NCBI GenBank assembly: GCA_021927905.1
Contig: BLLK01000058.1
Coordinates: forward strand, 868,001 to 932,000
DNA: 64,000 nt
Source of the DNA: Chaetoceros tenuissimus
Taxonomy: Eukaryota > Bacillariophyta > Thalassiosirophyceae > Chaetocerotales > Chaetocerotaceae
Reading direction: 5' to 3'
Both the position numbers and the translations under genes were made by a program. Shown here piece after piece: positions 31,553 through 40,960 of the stretch (the first letter of the stretch is position 1; every line of letters begins with the position of its first letter). The notes beneath the pieces are model-generated. The model was not told where the DNA came from and searched no databases. It saw nothing but the letters and a program-made list of their open reading frames with translations.

Positions 31553-32120
31553 ACTATCCCTCTGTCAATGCGGGCAGGCTAGCTATATACCAAAAATCAG
31601 AAAATGGTCTGTTGGTAGTGATAGATATATCATTCGAAAGCTCTGTTTAAACGGAGTTAGGTTATCGTGTAAGTGACTGTATAGAAGCAGTTACAATAGA
31701 AAACAAGTGGATGATGTGTTTTTCTAGCTTCTTAATTTACTTAAGCCCTTTCATGAAAATCAGCTATATAGCTTATTCTTATTCAATATTACATATATTT
31801 TGAGACAAATTCTTTCGTGCAGAAGTCAGAATGGCCTAAATGAGGCCTTTTATGTACTGATACCATACTGATCGTGTATGGCACAACATTTTGCGACTAT
31901 TCTCCTTTTACTTAAGCCCTTTCGAGCTAAATATTTTCTGTAATTTTTTTCACCTTAAATAAAAGATTACATCACCTGAAAAAGTGTCTTAGGCAAAACT
32001 TCAATATTTATAGTATTGCCTAAGACAAGTCGGAAATTTCTGTGGCCACGGGATGTTGCCGAAAAAAATTACAGAAAATGCGCGAAAATTTGGCCTGCCC
32101 GCATTGACAGAGGGATAGTA
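31553..32120. mobile_element. MITE-like element 2 with TA target duplication (Tc1/mariner type)
   Basis: A 564-bp element (31555-32118) with perfect 26-bp terminal inverted repeats beginning CTATCCCTCTGTCAATGCGG, flanked by TA on both sides. TA duplication and a CTxxCCCTC-like terminus match Tc1/mariner-derived (Stowaway-like) MITEs. It contains a nested hairpin: a 19-bp inverted repeat (31933-31951 with 32061-32079) enclosing an 11-bp stem (31986-31996 with 32016-32026). A 17-bp direct repeat ending ACTTAAGCCCTTTC occurs at 31736-31752 and 31907-31923. There is no coding capacity. Confidence 0.85.
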
Positions 32121-32128
32121 GATGTATG

Positions 32129-32987
32129 CTAACTTCGTATTCTCAAAATCTCAACATCCCACACAGTTGCAGCTGGGAAACCTGGTTGATTTGGACCGTT
32201 TCCTTCTAGAATTCTCTTGTATCCTTCAATACCTGCTTTCCCTCTCTTCGTCGTTGGTTCAGGCTATGAAAGAGTGAAAATGATGTTAGATTCCACATGA
32301 AATAAATATATCTTACGGCAAGCTGTGGCAAAGTTTTTTCATTACCTTCCAATTACTTGTTGCAAATCCCACTCGAGGAGGTAATTCTACACGTCTTCTT
32401 TCTCCTTTTTTCATTCCAACTAAAGCACTTTCAATACCAACGGGTACGTCTTGTTTCCCTATTTCTACACGGAGACTATCCAATCCAGCATCCTTCATCT
32501 TTTTACCATTACCGACATCAATGTTTTCATACCCCATTCCTTGTGAGTAGATGTATCCATTGGACAAAGTCGAAACACTGTAAATTAAATCAATTTTTGA
32601 ATCATCCTTGACTACTTCATCCCCAAATCCTGTTTTGAGAACTTTGTATCGAGAGCCATTCTCTGTGATTGTGATTGGATTTTCTTTCAGGTCTTTTTCT
32701 TCTTTTTTCTCTCCAATCTCTCTACAACTATCAATATCTGTGCATTTTGCATCTGCCATAGGGGTATTTGCTAGTGAAGGTAGTAGTGCGACGAGCGGTG
32801 CTGTAGAAATTCTTTCAAGAGAATTTCGTCTTGATAGATTTGCCTGAAGACAAGTAGTAGTAGTGTGTGTGCGAATGTAAGTTCTTGTCGAATAGATATT
32901 ATTGAATGCGAGTATCCCATGTCCGCAAAGCAGCAACAATACAGCAGGAAAAGAAGTGGCTAACAATGCATTTGCACTAACTCTCAT
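32129..32987 (-). CDS. Thylakoid-lumen FKBP-type peptidyl-prolyl isomerase, 2 exons
   Basis: A 258-aa protein: exon 1 at 32987-32346, an 82-bp GT-AG intron, exon 2 at 32263-32129. The N-terminus is a diatom plastid bipartite leader: a hydrophobic signal peptide ending GILA-F (A-F cleavage motif), a Ser/Thr/Arg-rich transit region, then SRRNSLERISTAPLVALLPSLANTPMADA, which fits a twin-arginine signal into the thylakoid lumen. The C-terminal half is FKBP-like (YKVLKTGFGDEV, GIESALVGMKKGERRRVELPP, VWDVEILRI). Several FKBP active-site aromatics are not evident, as in many lumenal FKBPs, so chaperone or assembly roles are possible. The stop codon is 8 bp from the target duplication of MITE element 2. 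Confidence 0.88.
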
Positions 32988-33585
32988 GATGGAATCTAAT
33001 GTAGTCTACGAGAGTGCAATTGACTTGCTGTTGTTTCTTTCTACGAGATACTAGATTTATGGCACACACATCATCATCAAACATCTTCATCAGTAAAGAA
33101 TGAGCCTCATAACAATGACGACTACCTAATCTCATGATTATAACCTATTATGGCAACACAGATACCTTGTTTTAATTCAAATGTAAAATAATGTGGGCAA
33201 AACAAAACCTTACTGCAAATCTTCTACCAGGCACTCTTTACTTCTTTCATAAATTGCTTCGGAAAGAGTGGAAGACAATAGCTACATCTTCATTTGAAAA
33301 AAATGATATGTAATGATCCTTCTCTGGAAGAAAGAAGTTGGTGTTGTATTTACTTCAAAATGCATAACTTAGACACAGTATTTGTTTCGTCTAGTTTGGG
33401 AAAGATTCATTACATGAAAATAGCTGGAAAAAAATTATTAATTTAACTTAGTGTAAAGATATATGCACTTCTTCGCACTGATGTGACGTATTGGTACTGC
33501 GTAAAAACACGTTTGTTCAAATCATATCGCTGTTTGTTTGTTGAGACTCTAGCTTCTCTATAGCTAATGAAGAAAGTATCCTTGT
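32988..33585. other. Intergenic region between minus-strand genes
   Basis: About 600 bp, AT-rich. It should contain the FKBP promoter and the 3' end of the SDR transcript. No gene, RNA or repeat was recognised. Confidence 0.45.
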
Positions 33586-34338
33586 CTAACCTCTTCCAAT
33601 CAATGGCTGCTTAGTTGGAGTCACTGTCATTTCGAGAACATTAGAATGATATGGAAGACTTGACATTGCAAGAACACAATTTGCAACATCTTCAGCATTC
33701 ATAAATCCCTCTGATTCTGATCTTCGTTTGATTTCTTCTGCATCGAGAATTCCACTAATTACATTTCCTGGATGAATAACACCAACGCCAATCCCATGTT
33801 CTCTACAATCTAGTGATAGACTATGAGATAATCCAAGTAGAGCGAATTTGGACGCAGTGTATGGAGCTGAATTTGGGCGAGGAGAAATAGCAGATATGCT
33901 GCCAATGTTGATGATGCGCCCACCCTTTTTTGCAGGAATCATTCTCTTCATCGCTTCTCTTGCACAGATGAATGGGCCTGTTACATTCACACGCATTACT
34001 CTATCAAATTCTGCAGTGTCAAGATCAACTGTTTTGTCTTTCGCACCTGTACCAGCATTATTTACCAATAGATCAATACGTCCAAATGCTTCAATCACTG
34101 CATCGAACAAATTTGAGACATCTTTGTCATTGCAGACATCTCCTTGGAAATATTTAACTTCTCCATGATTTGCATCATCGGAAGTGAGTTCTGCGATTGC
34201 CTCCTCAAGACGTTGTTGGTTTCTTCCAGTAATGAATACATTACATCCAGAAATAAGAAGCCCCTTAGCAATGGCTTTTCCAATAGTTCCGCTGCCGCCA
34301 GTCACAACTGCTGCTTTTCCATTTAAAAAGTCTGACAT
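33586..34338 (-). CDS. Short-chain dehydrogenase/reductase (classical SDR)
   Basis: A 250-aa classical SDR oxidoreductase. The NAD(P)-binding TGGSGTIGKAIA motif is at the N-terminus, followed by NNAG, the catalytic serine strand INIGSISA, the YTASK catalytic pair, and HPGNV after the active site. Overall it looks like the 3-oxoacyl-ACP reductase / serine 3-dehydrogenase type, but no substrate can be named. No targeting peptide is obvious. The ATG at 34338 was chosen; 12 further codons upstream start only at a TTG. Confidence 0.88.
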   Translation of the reverse strand: MSDFLNGKAAVVTGGSGTIGKAIAKGLLISGCNVFITGRNQQRLEEAIAELTSDDANHGEVKYFQGDVCNDKDVSNLFDAVIEAFGRIDLLVNNAGTGAKDKTVDLDTAEFDRVMRVNVTGPFICAREAMKRMIPAKKGGRIINIGSISAISPRPNSAPYTASKFALLGLSHSLSLDCREHGIGVGVIHPGNVISGILDAEEIKRRSESEGFMNAEDVANCVLAMSSLPYHSNVLEMTVTPTKQPLIGRG

Positions 34339-34933
34339 ATTAGTATATGTATTGGATAGTGTTGTTTCTCTCAATCAATTTCCAAAACGGAATATGAATG
34401 AGACTCTTTGTAAGGAATCTTGTGATCATCGAAATAGGATTTTGCGGTCTGGATCTTTTGTCTGTGGCGTTGTGTTGCTAGGTTGGTGTTTGGTGAAGAG
34501 GACGGTCGCGCCATACCTATTCTAAAAAGCATGGATTTTAATATTGACACCTGTCTTTTTCTTCGAAATGTCCTTACAACTTTTTCAGCATTGGAGCAAA
34601 GTTCTTCAATAGATCAAGTTGCAGCAAGAAGAAACATAGAAATAGGATAAAGTATTATCCCTCCATAGGCTTAACACCGAGGATCAAACTGCGTTTCACG
34701 CCATCTCACTACACTTATAGCGGCAAAACCGTCGTAGGTATTATCATTATTGTTGTGGAAAATACCTACTATACTCGTGCATTAGAAAAGGTGGGTTTGT
34801 AGTAAAATAATGAAGCACATAGTCAGAACACAAAGCATGAAAATTCTTTGATGGAAAATAGTACATTCTTTTTACAGCATAAAGTGTCTTCCCATCAGCT
34901 TTTTCAATCTATATCAATCATGTCAAGGTTACA
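34339..34933. other. Intergenic region with small stem-loop
   Basis: About 600 bp. A 9-bp inverted repeat GTAGGTATT / AATACCTAC (34734-34742 with 34761-34769) could form a hairpin with an 18-nt loop. Nothing else stands out. Confidence 0.4.
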
Positions 34934-34967
34934 TCATTGTTCAAACCACAATCGTCTGTCATCAATA

Positions 34968-36161
34968 TCAATAGTGATCTGTTGGTCCTCTAGAAATGAT
35001 AGACCAACAACTATCATGTCCTTTGAACTTTTTCCAGTTCGGCTTTGGGTCGAATGGTGTGGTCAACGGCTTCACTGCTTTTATGCTTTTTGTATTTTTC
35101 ATTTCCGTTTCGAATGTCAATTCTACTTCACCTCCCCATAATTTTCTTTCTCTTCTTTCTCTAGCTTCAATATATCTTTGATCGTAAAGTTCCTTGCTGA
35201 CAACCATTCCTGTTGTTCCAGTATCAATAATTGCATAAATTGGTCTTTTGTCTCTTGGAATTAATTGTTGACCATTAATAAAGATAGACTTGAGCTTCGA
35301 GACATAATGCTGGACAGGATCACCACATTTCCTCAAATAGTTTGTGATTGGAATATAGTCTCGATTTGCCAAGTATGGCACTGTTGATAATGTGAGCGAA
35401 GGAGATATATTTCGTACTTCATCTTTCCTCAAATCAACAATAAATGAAGTCACTTCAGTTTGACCGAGGAAGCTAGGTCGTATTCTTTTATCTGTATTCT
35501 TAATCAACCCGAAGAAAAGGCCACCTGTGCCAGATAAAATATCATCATTGGCAACTCCAAAGATAAACGTAGGTGAAGAAACCATCATACTTCCTGTAGC
35601 ATTGTAGAATGAAAATCCACCTTTACGCCATTCAACTTCCCCTTCAAACCCATCAAATAATTCAATTGTATTGGATAAGCCTGACGGAACGCCTTGTTCT
35701 CTATAACACCCAGCTTTTGCGCGTGTATTTTCCGAGCATGAATTTGGAAGCATGAGAAATGGTGAACCAGTATCAAGCACAGCCCGAAATAGTGATTGGC
35801 TGACTCGATAATATATAAGATAAGAATTACCTGTTGATTCCAAAGGCATCGTTATACTCTGTGCTTGAATGTTTATTTCTTGAGCATTTGAACTAGATGG
35901 ATTCATGAGGAATGGAAGGATGCCGATGGTTGCTAAAACATTTCTCCTTGATGCATAAGTTCTTATATCATTGTTTAATTTGTGCTCAATGAAAATTCCT
36001 TCATCCCCCTTGATACTATTGAGTTGAATTCTATTAACATGAGATTTCCTTTTTACTGACTTTGGAAAATTGGCCAAATGATGCGGAGGTTGTAGAAAAG
36101 CTGAAGTCTGGCTTGGACAGTAGGAAAGCAGGATGAAAATGATAATGATGCCGAGAAACAT
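34968..36161 (-). CDS. Plastid-targeted pepsin-like aspartic protease, C-terminus probably frame-shifted
   Basis: A 397-aa A1-type aspartic protease with both catalytic motifs, DTGS at about residues 130-133 and DTGT at 313-316. The N-terminus carries a strong signal peptide ending QTSA-FLQPP (diatom plastid A-F motif), then a basic transit-like region and SRRNVLATIGILPFLM...NAQ, a twin-arginine lumen signal. This suggests a thylakoid-lumen protease, an unusual location for the family. After WKKFKG the frame ends in a non-conserved tail. The next frame, by contrast, encodes VVGLSFLEDQQITIDIDD and then RRLWFEQ before a stop at 34934, the usual last beta strands of this family. A one-base indel near 35020 (mutation or sequencing error) is likely. 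The first ATG is at 36161. Confidence 0.85.
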   Translation of the reverse strand: MFLGIIIIFILLSYCPSQTSAFLQPPHHLANFPKSVKRKSHVNRIQLNSIKGDEGIFIEHKLNNDIRTYASRRNVLATIGILPFLMNPSSSNAQEINIQAQSITMPLESTGNSYLIYYRVSQSLFRAVLDTGSPFLMLPNSCSENTRAKAGCYREQGVPSGLSNTIELFDGFEGEVEWRKGGFSFYNATGSMMVSSPTFIFGVANDDILSGTGGLFFGLIKNTDKRIRPSFLGQTEVTSFIVDLRKDEVRNISPSLTLSTVPYLANRDYIPITNYLRKCGDPVQHYVSKLKSIFINGQQLIPRDKRPIYAIIDTGTTGMVVSKELYDQRYIEARERRERKLWGGEVELTFETEMKNTKSIKAVKPLTTPFDPKPNWKKFKGHDSCWSIISRGPTDHY

Positions 36162-36545
36162 TTTATTCAACAAAAAGATTGATCCTTGCCATTGGTGACG
36201 AGTGACGAGGGTAGCAGTCTATATAGAAATCTATGCCAATCTTACCTAGAATGTTGTATTCGCACAATAGATTGCAATTATTTTTTGAGATGATGTATTA
36301 GCTCTTCTGTGTGAACACATTGTAGATTCAGATTGTAGTATCTACAGTACTGGTACATCTCACTCAAGTGAAAGTGCTCGCTCGTCATTGTCAGGATCAG
36401 GACCTCAAGACTAGCCATTTACTATGCTAGCCGCCTATGTTGAATTTGTTGCGAAAATTTTCATTTTTTTTTATGGAATAGGGAAAATCAATTAGACTGT
36501 TCAAATTCATATGCCAAAATATTTGTTTTTATAAAATAATAAATA
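36162..36545. other. Intergenic region upstream of the protease gene
   Basis: About 380 bp of AT-rich sequence ending at the dispersed repeat. It probably contains the protease promoter. No other feature is seen. Confidence 0.4.
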
Positions 36546-37156
36546 TATGATGGTAGATTGTACCTAATGGCAAGGTCAACGGCCCCCATTAGTAATCTGC
36601 GATCAATGCTTTTCTATGTTGTTTTATGCGGCTATTTAAAACGTTTGGCTAGGCACCTTTTTCTACTCTAGTACTACGTACGTAGCTACGAATTTAACAA
36701 AGCAAAATTGAATCGTATCGATTCATTTTGAACCCTTTAAGCAACATTCAAAGCCTTATTTCTATATGAAGTGTGTTGATTGTTATGTTTGTATGGTTGT
36801 TTGAATCGATTGCATTGTTTGAAGCTCGTTTCAATGATGTTGATGTTGTGTCGTAGTGTGAAAGTTGTGTTGAGACATGCGTTATTCCTGTTTGAGTCCC
36901 AGGAACCAAAATTAGGTGGTTTTCCATCAAAATCTGAACGAACAAAGCCCTCTTGAATTTTTCCTAGATTTTTCCCAATATCAACGGAAATCATTCTATT
37001 AGATAGGTATTTTACTTTAAGTGTACATATTGCCCAGCTCTCAATCAATTCAATTTTTTATCGACCCAGTGATTTCATTCATACCACACATGTACGTACA
37101 GGGGTTAAGTAAGTCAACACTCGTCGCTTCGCTCCTCCCGTTGACCTTGATTATTT
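36546..37156. repeat. 0.61-kb dispersed repeat, copy A
   Basis: This 611-bp segment matches 61665-62274 in the same orientation with only about five small differences (about 99% identity). The left part carries CAAGGTCAACGG and the right end its reverse complement CCGTTGACCTTG. The right end also folds on itself (GTCAAC ... GTTGAC around a GC-rich loop). A minus-strand open frame of 85-103 codons is preserved in both copies but resembles nothing I know. I found no clear target-site duplication. A non-autonomous DNA element or another small repeat family is possible. Confidence 0.85.
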
Positions 37157-38417
37157 GAAGCAAGAGAACCAGTAAATAAAGAATATTAAAATTCATAGTA
37201 GAAACAAGTTGAATGTTCGCGCCATTGCTTGATTCGCAAGATCTTTTGACAGCCTTTTTCTCTCATCAATTACAATTTTAATTGAATTAGGAAATCTCTC
37301 TCTTTTCTTTAGAACTATGCATTCGTAGACAACTGTGATTTTTCACTTTTTGCAAATGAGCATCGTAAAATTGTAGTGAATGTCCACAGTATCAAAGTGT
37401 CCAACCTGTACTATCGGAACAAAACACATTAGATTTTCCAAAATGGTCAGAATTTTAAAAGAGTACTAAAAAATGTTCCCTCTTACTATACCGCCAATGT
37501 GTAAGATACAAACAGAGACGGGCGAAATAAGGATATCATTCTTCCACCTACATTTCATGCACTTCATGTTTGAATCTGTGCATTTTGTAAACTATGTAAG
37601 GTGGTTTCCAGTTTCTATGTGCGCGATCATACATACCTTTTGCATTCCCTAAAAATAGTATCCTCTGCTTTGTTTCCCAGTTTAATTATATACTCGTATC
37701 TCTATAGGAGTGTAGGGGATAGCACTTGCATAAATGAAATTACTTCCTGCATTTGTATTCATCCCTTCTTCTTCTTGCTCCTAATCTTTTTCCCTCTTCC
37801 GTGATTCCTAGATTCTTCAATGCTTGCAACATCGACAGCATTGCTAACTTCTTGAAGCTTCATTACAATGTTGTTCAATTGGCAGATAACAGTACATGAT
37901 AAACCGTAAGAAACTTTCCAATCCCACTCCATTAGCTGCATCAGTAGATTTCCGAATGTGACTGTGAGGACAACGAGGAGTATCAGATGCAAAATCCTCT
38001 TCAAATCTACAGTAACTTTCATCTAAGCAATTTGTGCGACCGAAATGTATTCTGCTATATGCTATGTTATGTTTTATTGAGCAATCAAGAAATAGTAGGT
38101 GATGTCCAATGTGTGTGTGGTCAGGAGTGGATGTTTGATTCCCTTTTCTCCCCCTTTCTCTCATTTTCTTTAGGGAGAAAACTTTCTCATATAAAAATTC
38201 GAAAATGGAAATGAAAATGGAATGATGAGTTTTAACTTTTTATTAAGTAATTATGACATCCCACCTATGATTATTCATATAGTAGAAAAATTACAATTTT
38301 ATTTCTTGTTTCACGCACGGAATTGATAGTTACAAGAATCTCAACCACAAATCAAAAGCATGGTTGAATTCTAACCATCTTGGTTGTTCCTGCGCTATGA
38401 TATTTTTCAATTCATTT
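37157..38417. other. Long intergenic region
   Basis: About 1.26 kb without a convincing gene. A minus-strand frame (38022-37759, 87 codons) encodes one hydrophobic segment (ILHLILLVVLTVTFGNLLM) and a KKIRSKKKKG tail, but it has no recognisable family and overlaps an alternative frame. I leave it uncalled. Confidence 0.4.
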
Positions 38418-40370
38418 TTAAATGATGAGTATACATGCAAGGACAGTTAAGATACCAATATCAACAGTGAATCGTGTTGCTGAAGAAGATTGATCGCTGT
38501 TGGATACAGAAGCTCTCCCAAAATCAATGTCTCTTGTGGAACTTTTGCTACCTTTGCCACCACACCCTCTAACACTCTTGTTGCTTTTGTTACTTTTACT
38601 CTCCGATTTGTTACTTTTACTCTCCGATTTGTTACTTTTACTGCCTGACTTGTTGCTTTTACCCCCTTTGCTGCTTTTACTACCCGATTTGTTGCTCTTG
38701 TTGCCTGATTTGTTGCTCTTTTGTTTTGTTGGAGACAAAGTAATCACTGTCGGAGATGAAGTTACAGTTGGAGAAAAGGAAGGGCTGTCACTTGGAGCTA
38801 CAGAACAAGATGGACTGGTTGAAGGCATATCAGATGGAGCACTAGACACTGACGGATTCAAACTCGGTTCGGATGAAGGCATCAGACTTGGTTCAGAACT
38901 CGGAATAGTCGACGGTTCAGAAGAAGGTTCTACAGAAGGAAAAATTGATGGCTCAGAAGATGGCAAAAGGCTGGGTTCAGACGATGGCGATGAACTCGGT
39001 TCTTGACTTGGTTCTGAAGATGGATTTAGTGAAGGAGTATCTGAGGGTATCATTGACAAGGATGGAACTGAAGATGGTTGATCAGATGGTACGTCTGACG
39101 GAATATCTGACGGCATCGATGACGGAAGTGAAGATGGTTGATCAGATGGTACGTCTGACGGAATATCTGATGGCATCGATGACGGAAGTGAAGATGGTTG
39201 ATCAGATGGTACGTCTGACGGAATATCTGATGGCATCGATGATGGAAGTGAAGATGGTTGATCAGATGGTACGTCTGACGGTACGTCACTTGGCATTGAT
39301 GATGGAAGCAAACTTGGTTGATCAGATGGTACGTCTGACGGAATATCTGATGGCATCGATGACGGACCAGATGAAGGTTGATCAGATGGTACGTCTGACG
39401 GAATATCTGACGGAATATCTGATGGCATCGATGACGGACCAGATGAAGGTTGATCAGAAGGAATATCTGACGGAACGTCGCTTGGGATAGATGACGGAAG
39501 TGAACTTGGTTGATCCGAGGGGGTATCAGAAGGAACGTCTGAAGGTACATCTATTTTGAGCATAGATAGAAAAGAAATATTGCAGTTAGTAAACAAACAA
39601 CAACTCAAGTCAGGACACATTTGTAATGATATTGCATTGCATTGAATTCACTCACCACTTGGAATATCGCTTGGAATAGATGACGGAAGCAAACTTGGCT
39701 GATCCGACGGGATATCTGAAGGAACGTCGCTTGGAATAGATGACGGAAGTAAAGATGGTTGATCCGATGGGGTATCTGACGGAACATCACTTGGGATAGA
39801 TGATGGAACGGAGCTTGGTTGATCCGATGGTATGTCTGAAGGAACGTCACTTGGCATCGATGACGGAAGTGATGAGGGTTGATCAGATGGTACGTCTGAC
39901 GGTACGTCACTTGGCATCGATGACGGAAGTGATGAGGGTTGATCAGATGGTACGTCTGAAGGAATATCCGATGGTACAGAAGACGGAAGCAAACTTGGTT
40001 GATCCGATGGGGTATCTGAAGGAACGTCTGATGGTAAATTGCTTGGAACGTCCGAAGGTAAATCAGAGGGTACCATTGATAACGAAGGCTCAGATGAAGG
40101 CAAGCTACTTGGTAAATCTGAAGGCAAGTCACTGGGTAAATCTGAAGGCAAATTACTTGGTAAATCTGAAGGCAAATTACTTGGTAAAGATGACGGAATC
40201 ATTGAAGGTTCTGAAGATGGAATTGCCGATGGAGATGGTGAAGTAGTTGGAGTTTGAGCCTTTGCTTCATTTAAAATTGCTAGAAATACCACTGCAGTCG
40301 TAATCATATTTGTAGCTCCATAGTTTGCTCGAGATTTCTTTGTCGATTTTGATGAAACTTTTGTCACCAT
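38418..40370 (-). CDS. PSD/PSS-repeat mucin-like surface protein, 2 exons
   Basis: Exon 1 (40370-39656) and exon 2 (39550-38418) are joined by a 105-bp GT-AG intron in phase 1 that restores the repeat exactly (..DIPS|DVPS..), giving 615 aa. After a hydrophobic leader (ITTAVVFLAILNEAKA) comes a region of about 450 residues of tetrapeptide repeats (PSDx, PSSx, PSxx), arranged in places as near-perfect 20-residue units of the type SDQPSSLPSSMPSDIPSDVP. A Lys/Ser/Asn/Gly-rich stretch follows, then a hydrophobic end (VDIGILTVLACILII), as expected for a GPI signal or membrane anchor. Such Pro/Ser-rich proteins are likely heavily O-glycosylated and sit at the diatom cell surface or wall. The function is inferred. 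Confidence 0.88.
39060..39480. repeat. 60-bp coding minisatellite
   Basis: About seven units with a 60-bp period, each containing GGTTGATCAGATGGTACGTC and encoding 20 residues of the PSD repeat on the minus strand. Some neighbouring units are identical or nearly so, showing recent unit duplication. A related but more diverged array continues in exon 1 (about 39660-40190). Confidence 0.85.
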
Positions 40371-40960
40371 ACTTGATATTAATGTGTCTATATTTTCTGA
40401 ATCCACTCGAGCCTAAATTTTCAAATAAATAATTTGTTTCCTTTCGTCTAGTACTTCTTTTTGTTTTGTTTTTTCATGTATACTCGTATCTCTGTTTCTG
40501 TTGCACTAAAACTCTATGAGTAGTAGTACAAATGAATTTATGTGTAAAAGAAGAAAATATTTTTTGGTTTTTCCCAGCCAATAAGTATTTTCATTTGTAC
40601 CCGGATTTGGCACATTCAAAAAACATCCAATCTTGCAAAAATAATGCTGTACCAATGACCTGTTTAGAAATTTAGTAGGTTTTATTTCTTCCTCTTTCCT
40701 CTCCATCTCTTTTGCTTTTCTAGCTAAAATAGAGATGTATTGTACGTACGTTCGTAGTGTATAGTAGTATAACATGACACTTTTTCTCTGGTCAAAAACT
40801 CCGGAAACGTGAACAAAATTTACAGGAACATAAAAACAAAAGAGGAAGTGAACAACAGTGCAAACTATCACTAAAACTTCTTGCCTTCACTCTGTGACTA
40901 ACCTCTACAATACAACAAATAATTTGTGTTGGTTTCATCAAGAACTACCAATAACCAACC
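40371..40960. promoter_or_regulatory. Divergent promoter region
   Basis: About 590 bp between the PSD-repeat gene (minus) and the sulfotransferase-like gene (plus). It is AT-rich with a GTACGTACGT run near 40742-40752. No gene is seen. Confidence 0.4.

Noticed and set aside
37759-38164. Two overlapping minus-strand frames, one with a membrane-like segment
   Set aside because: No family, no clear start context, competing frames over the same bases; not enough to call a gene.
38500-39490. Long plus-strand frames antisense to the PSD-repeat gene
   Set aside because: They are shadows of the 60-bp repeat; the minus strand has the signal peptide, spliced frame and C-terminal anchor.
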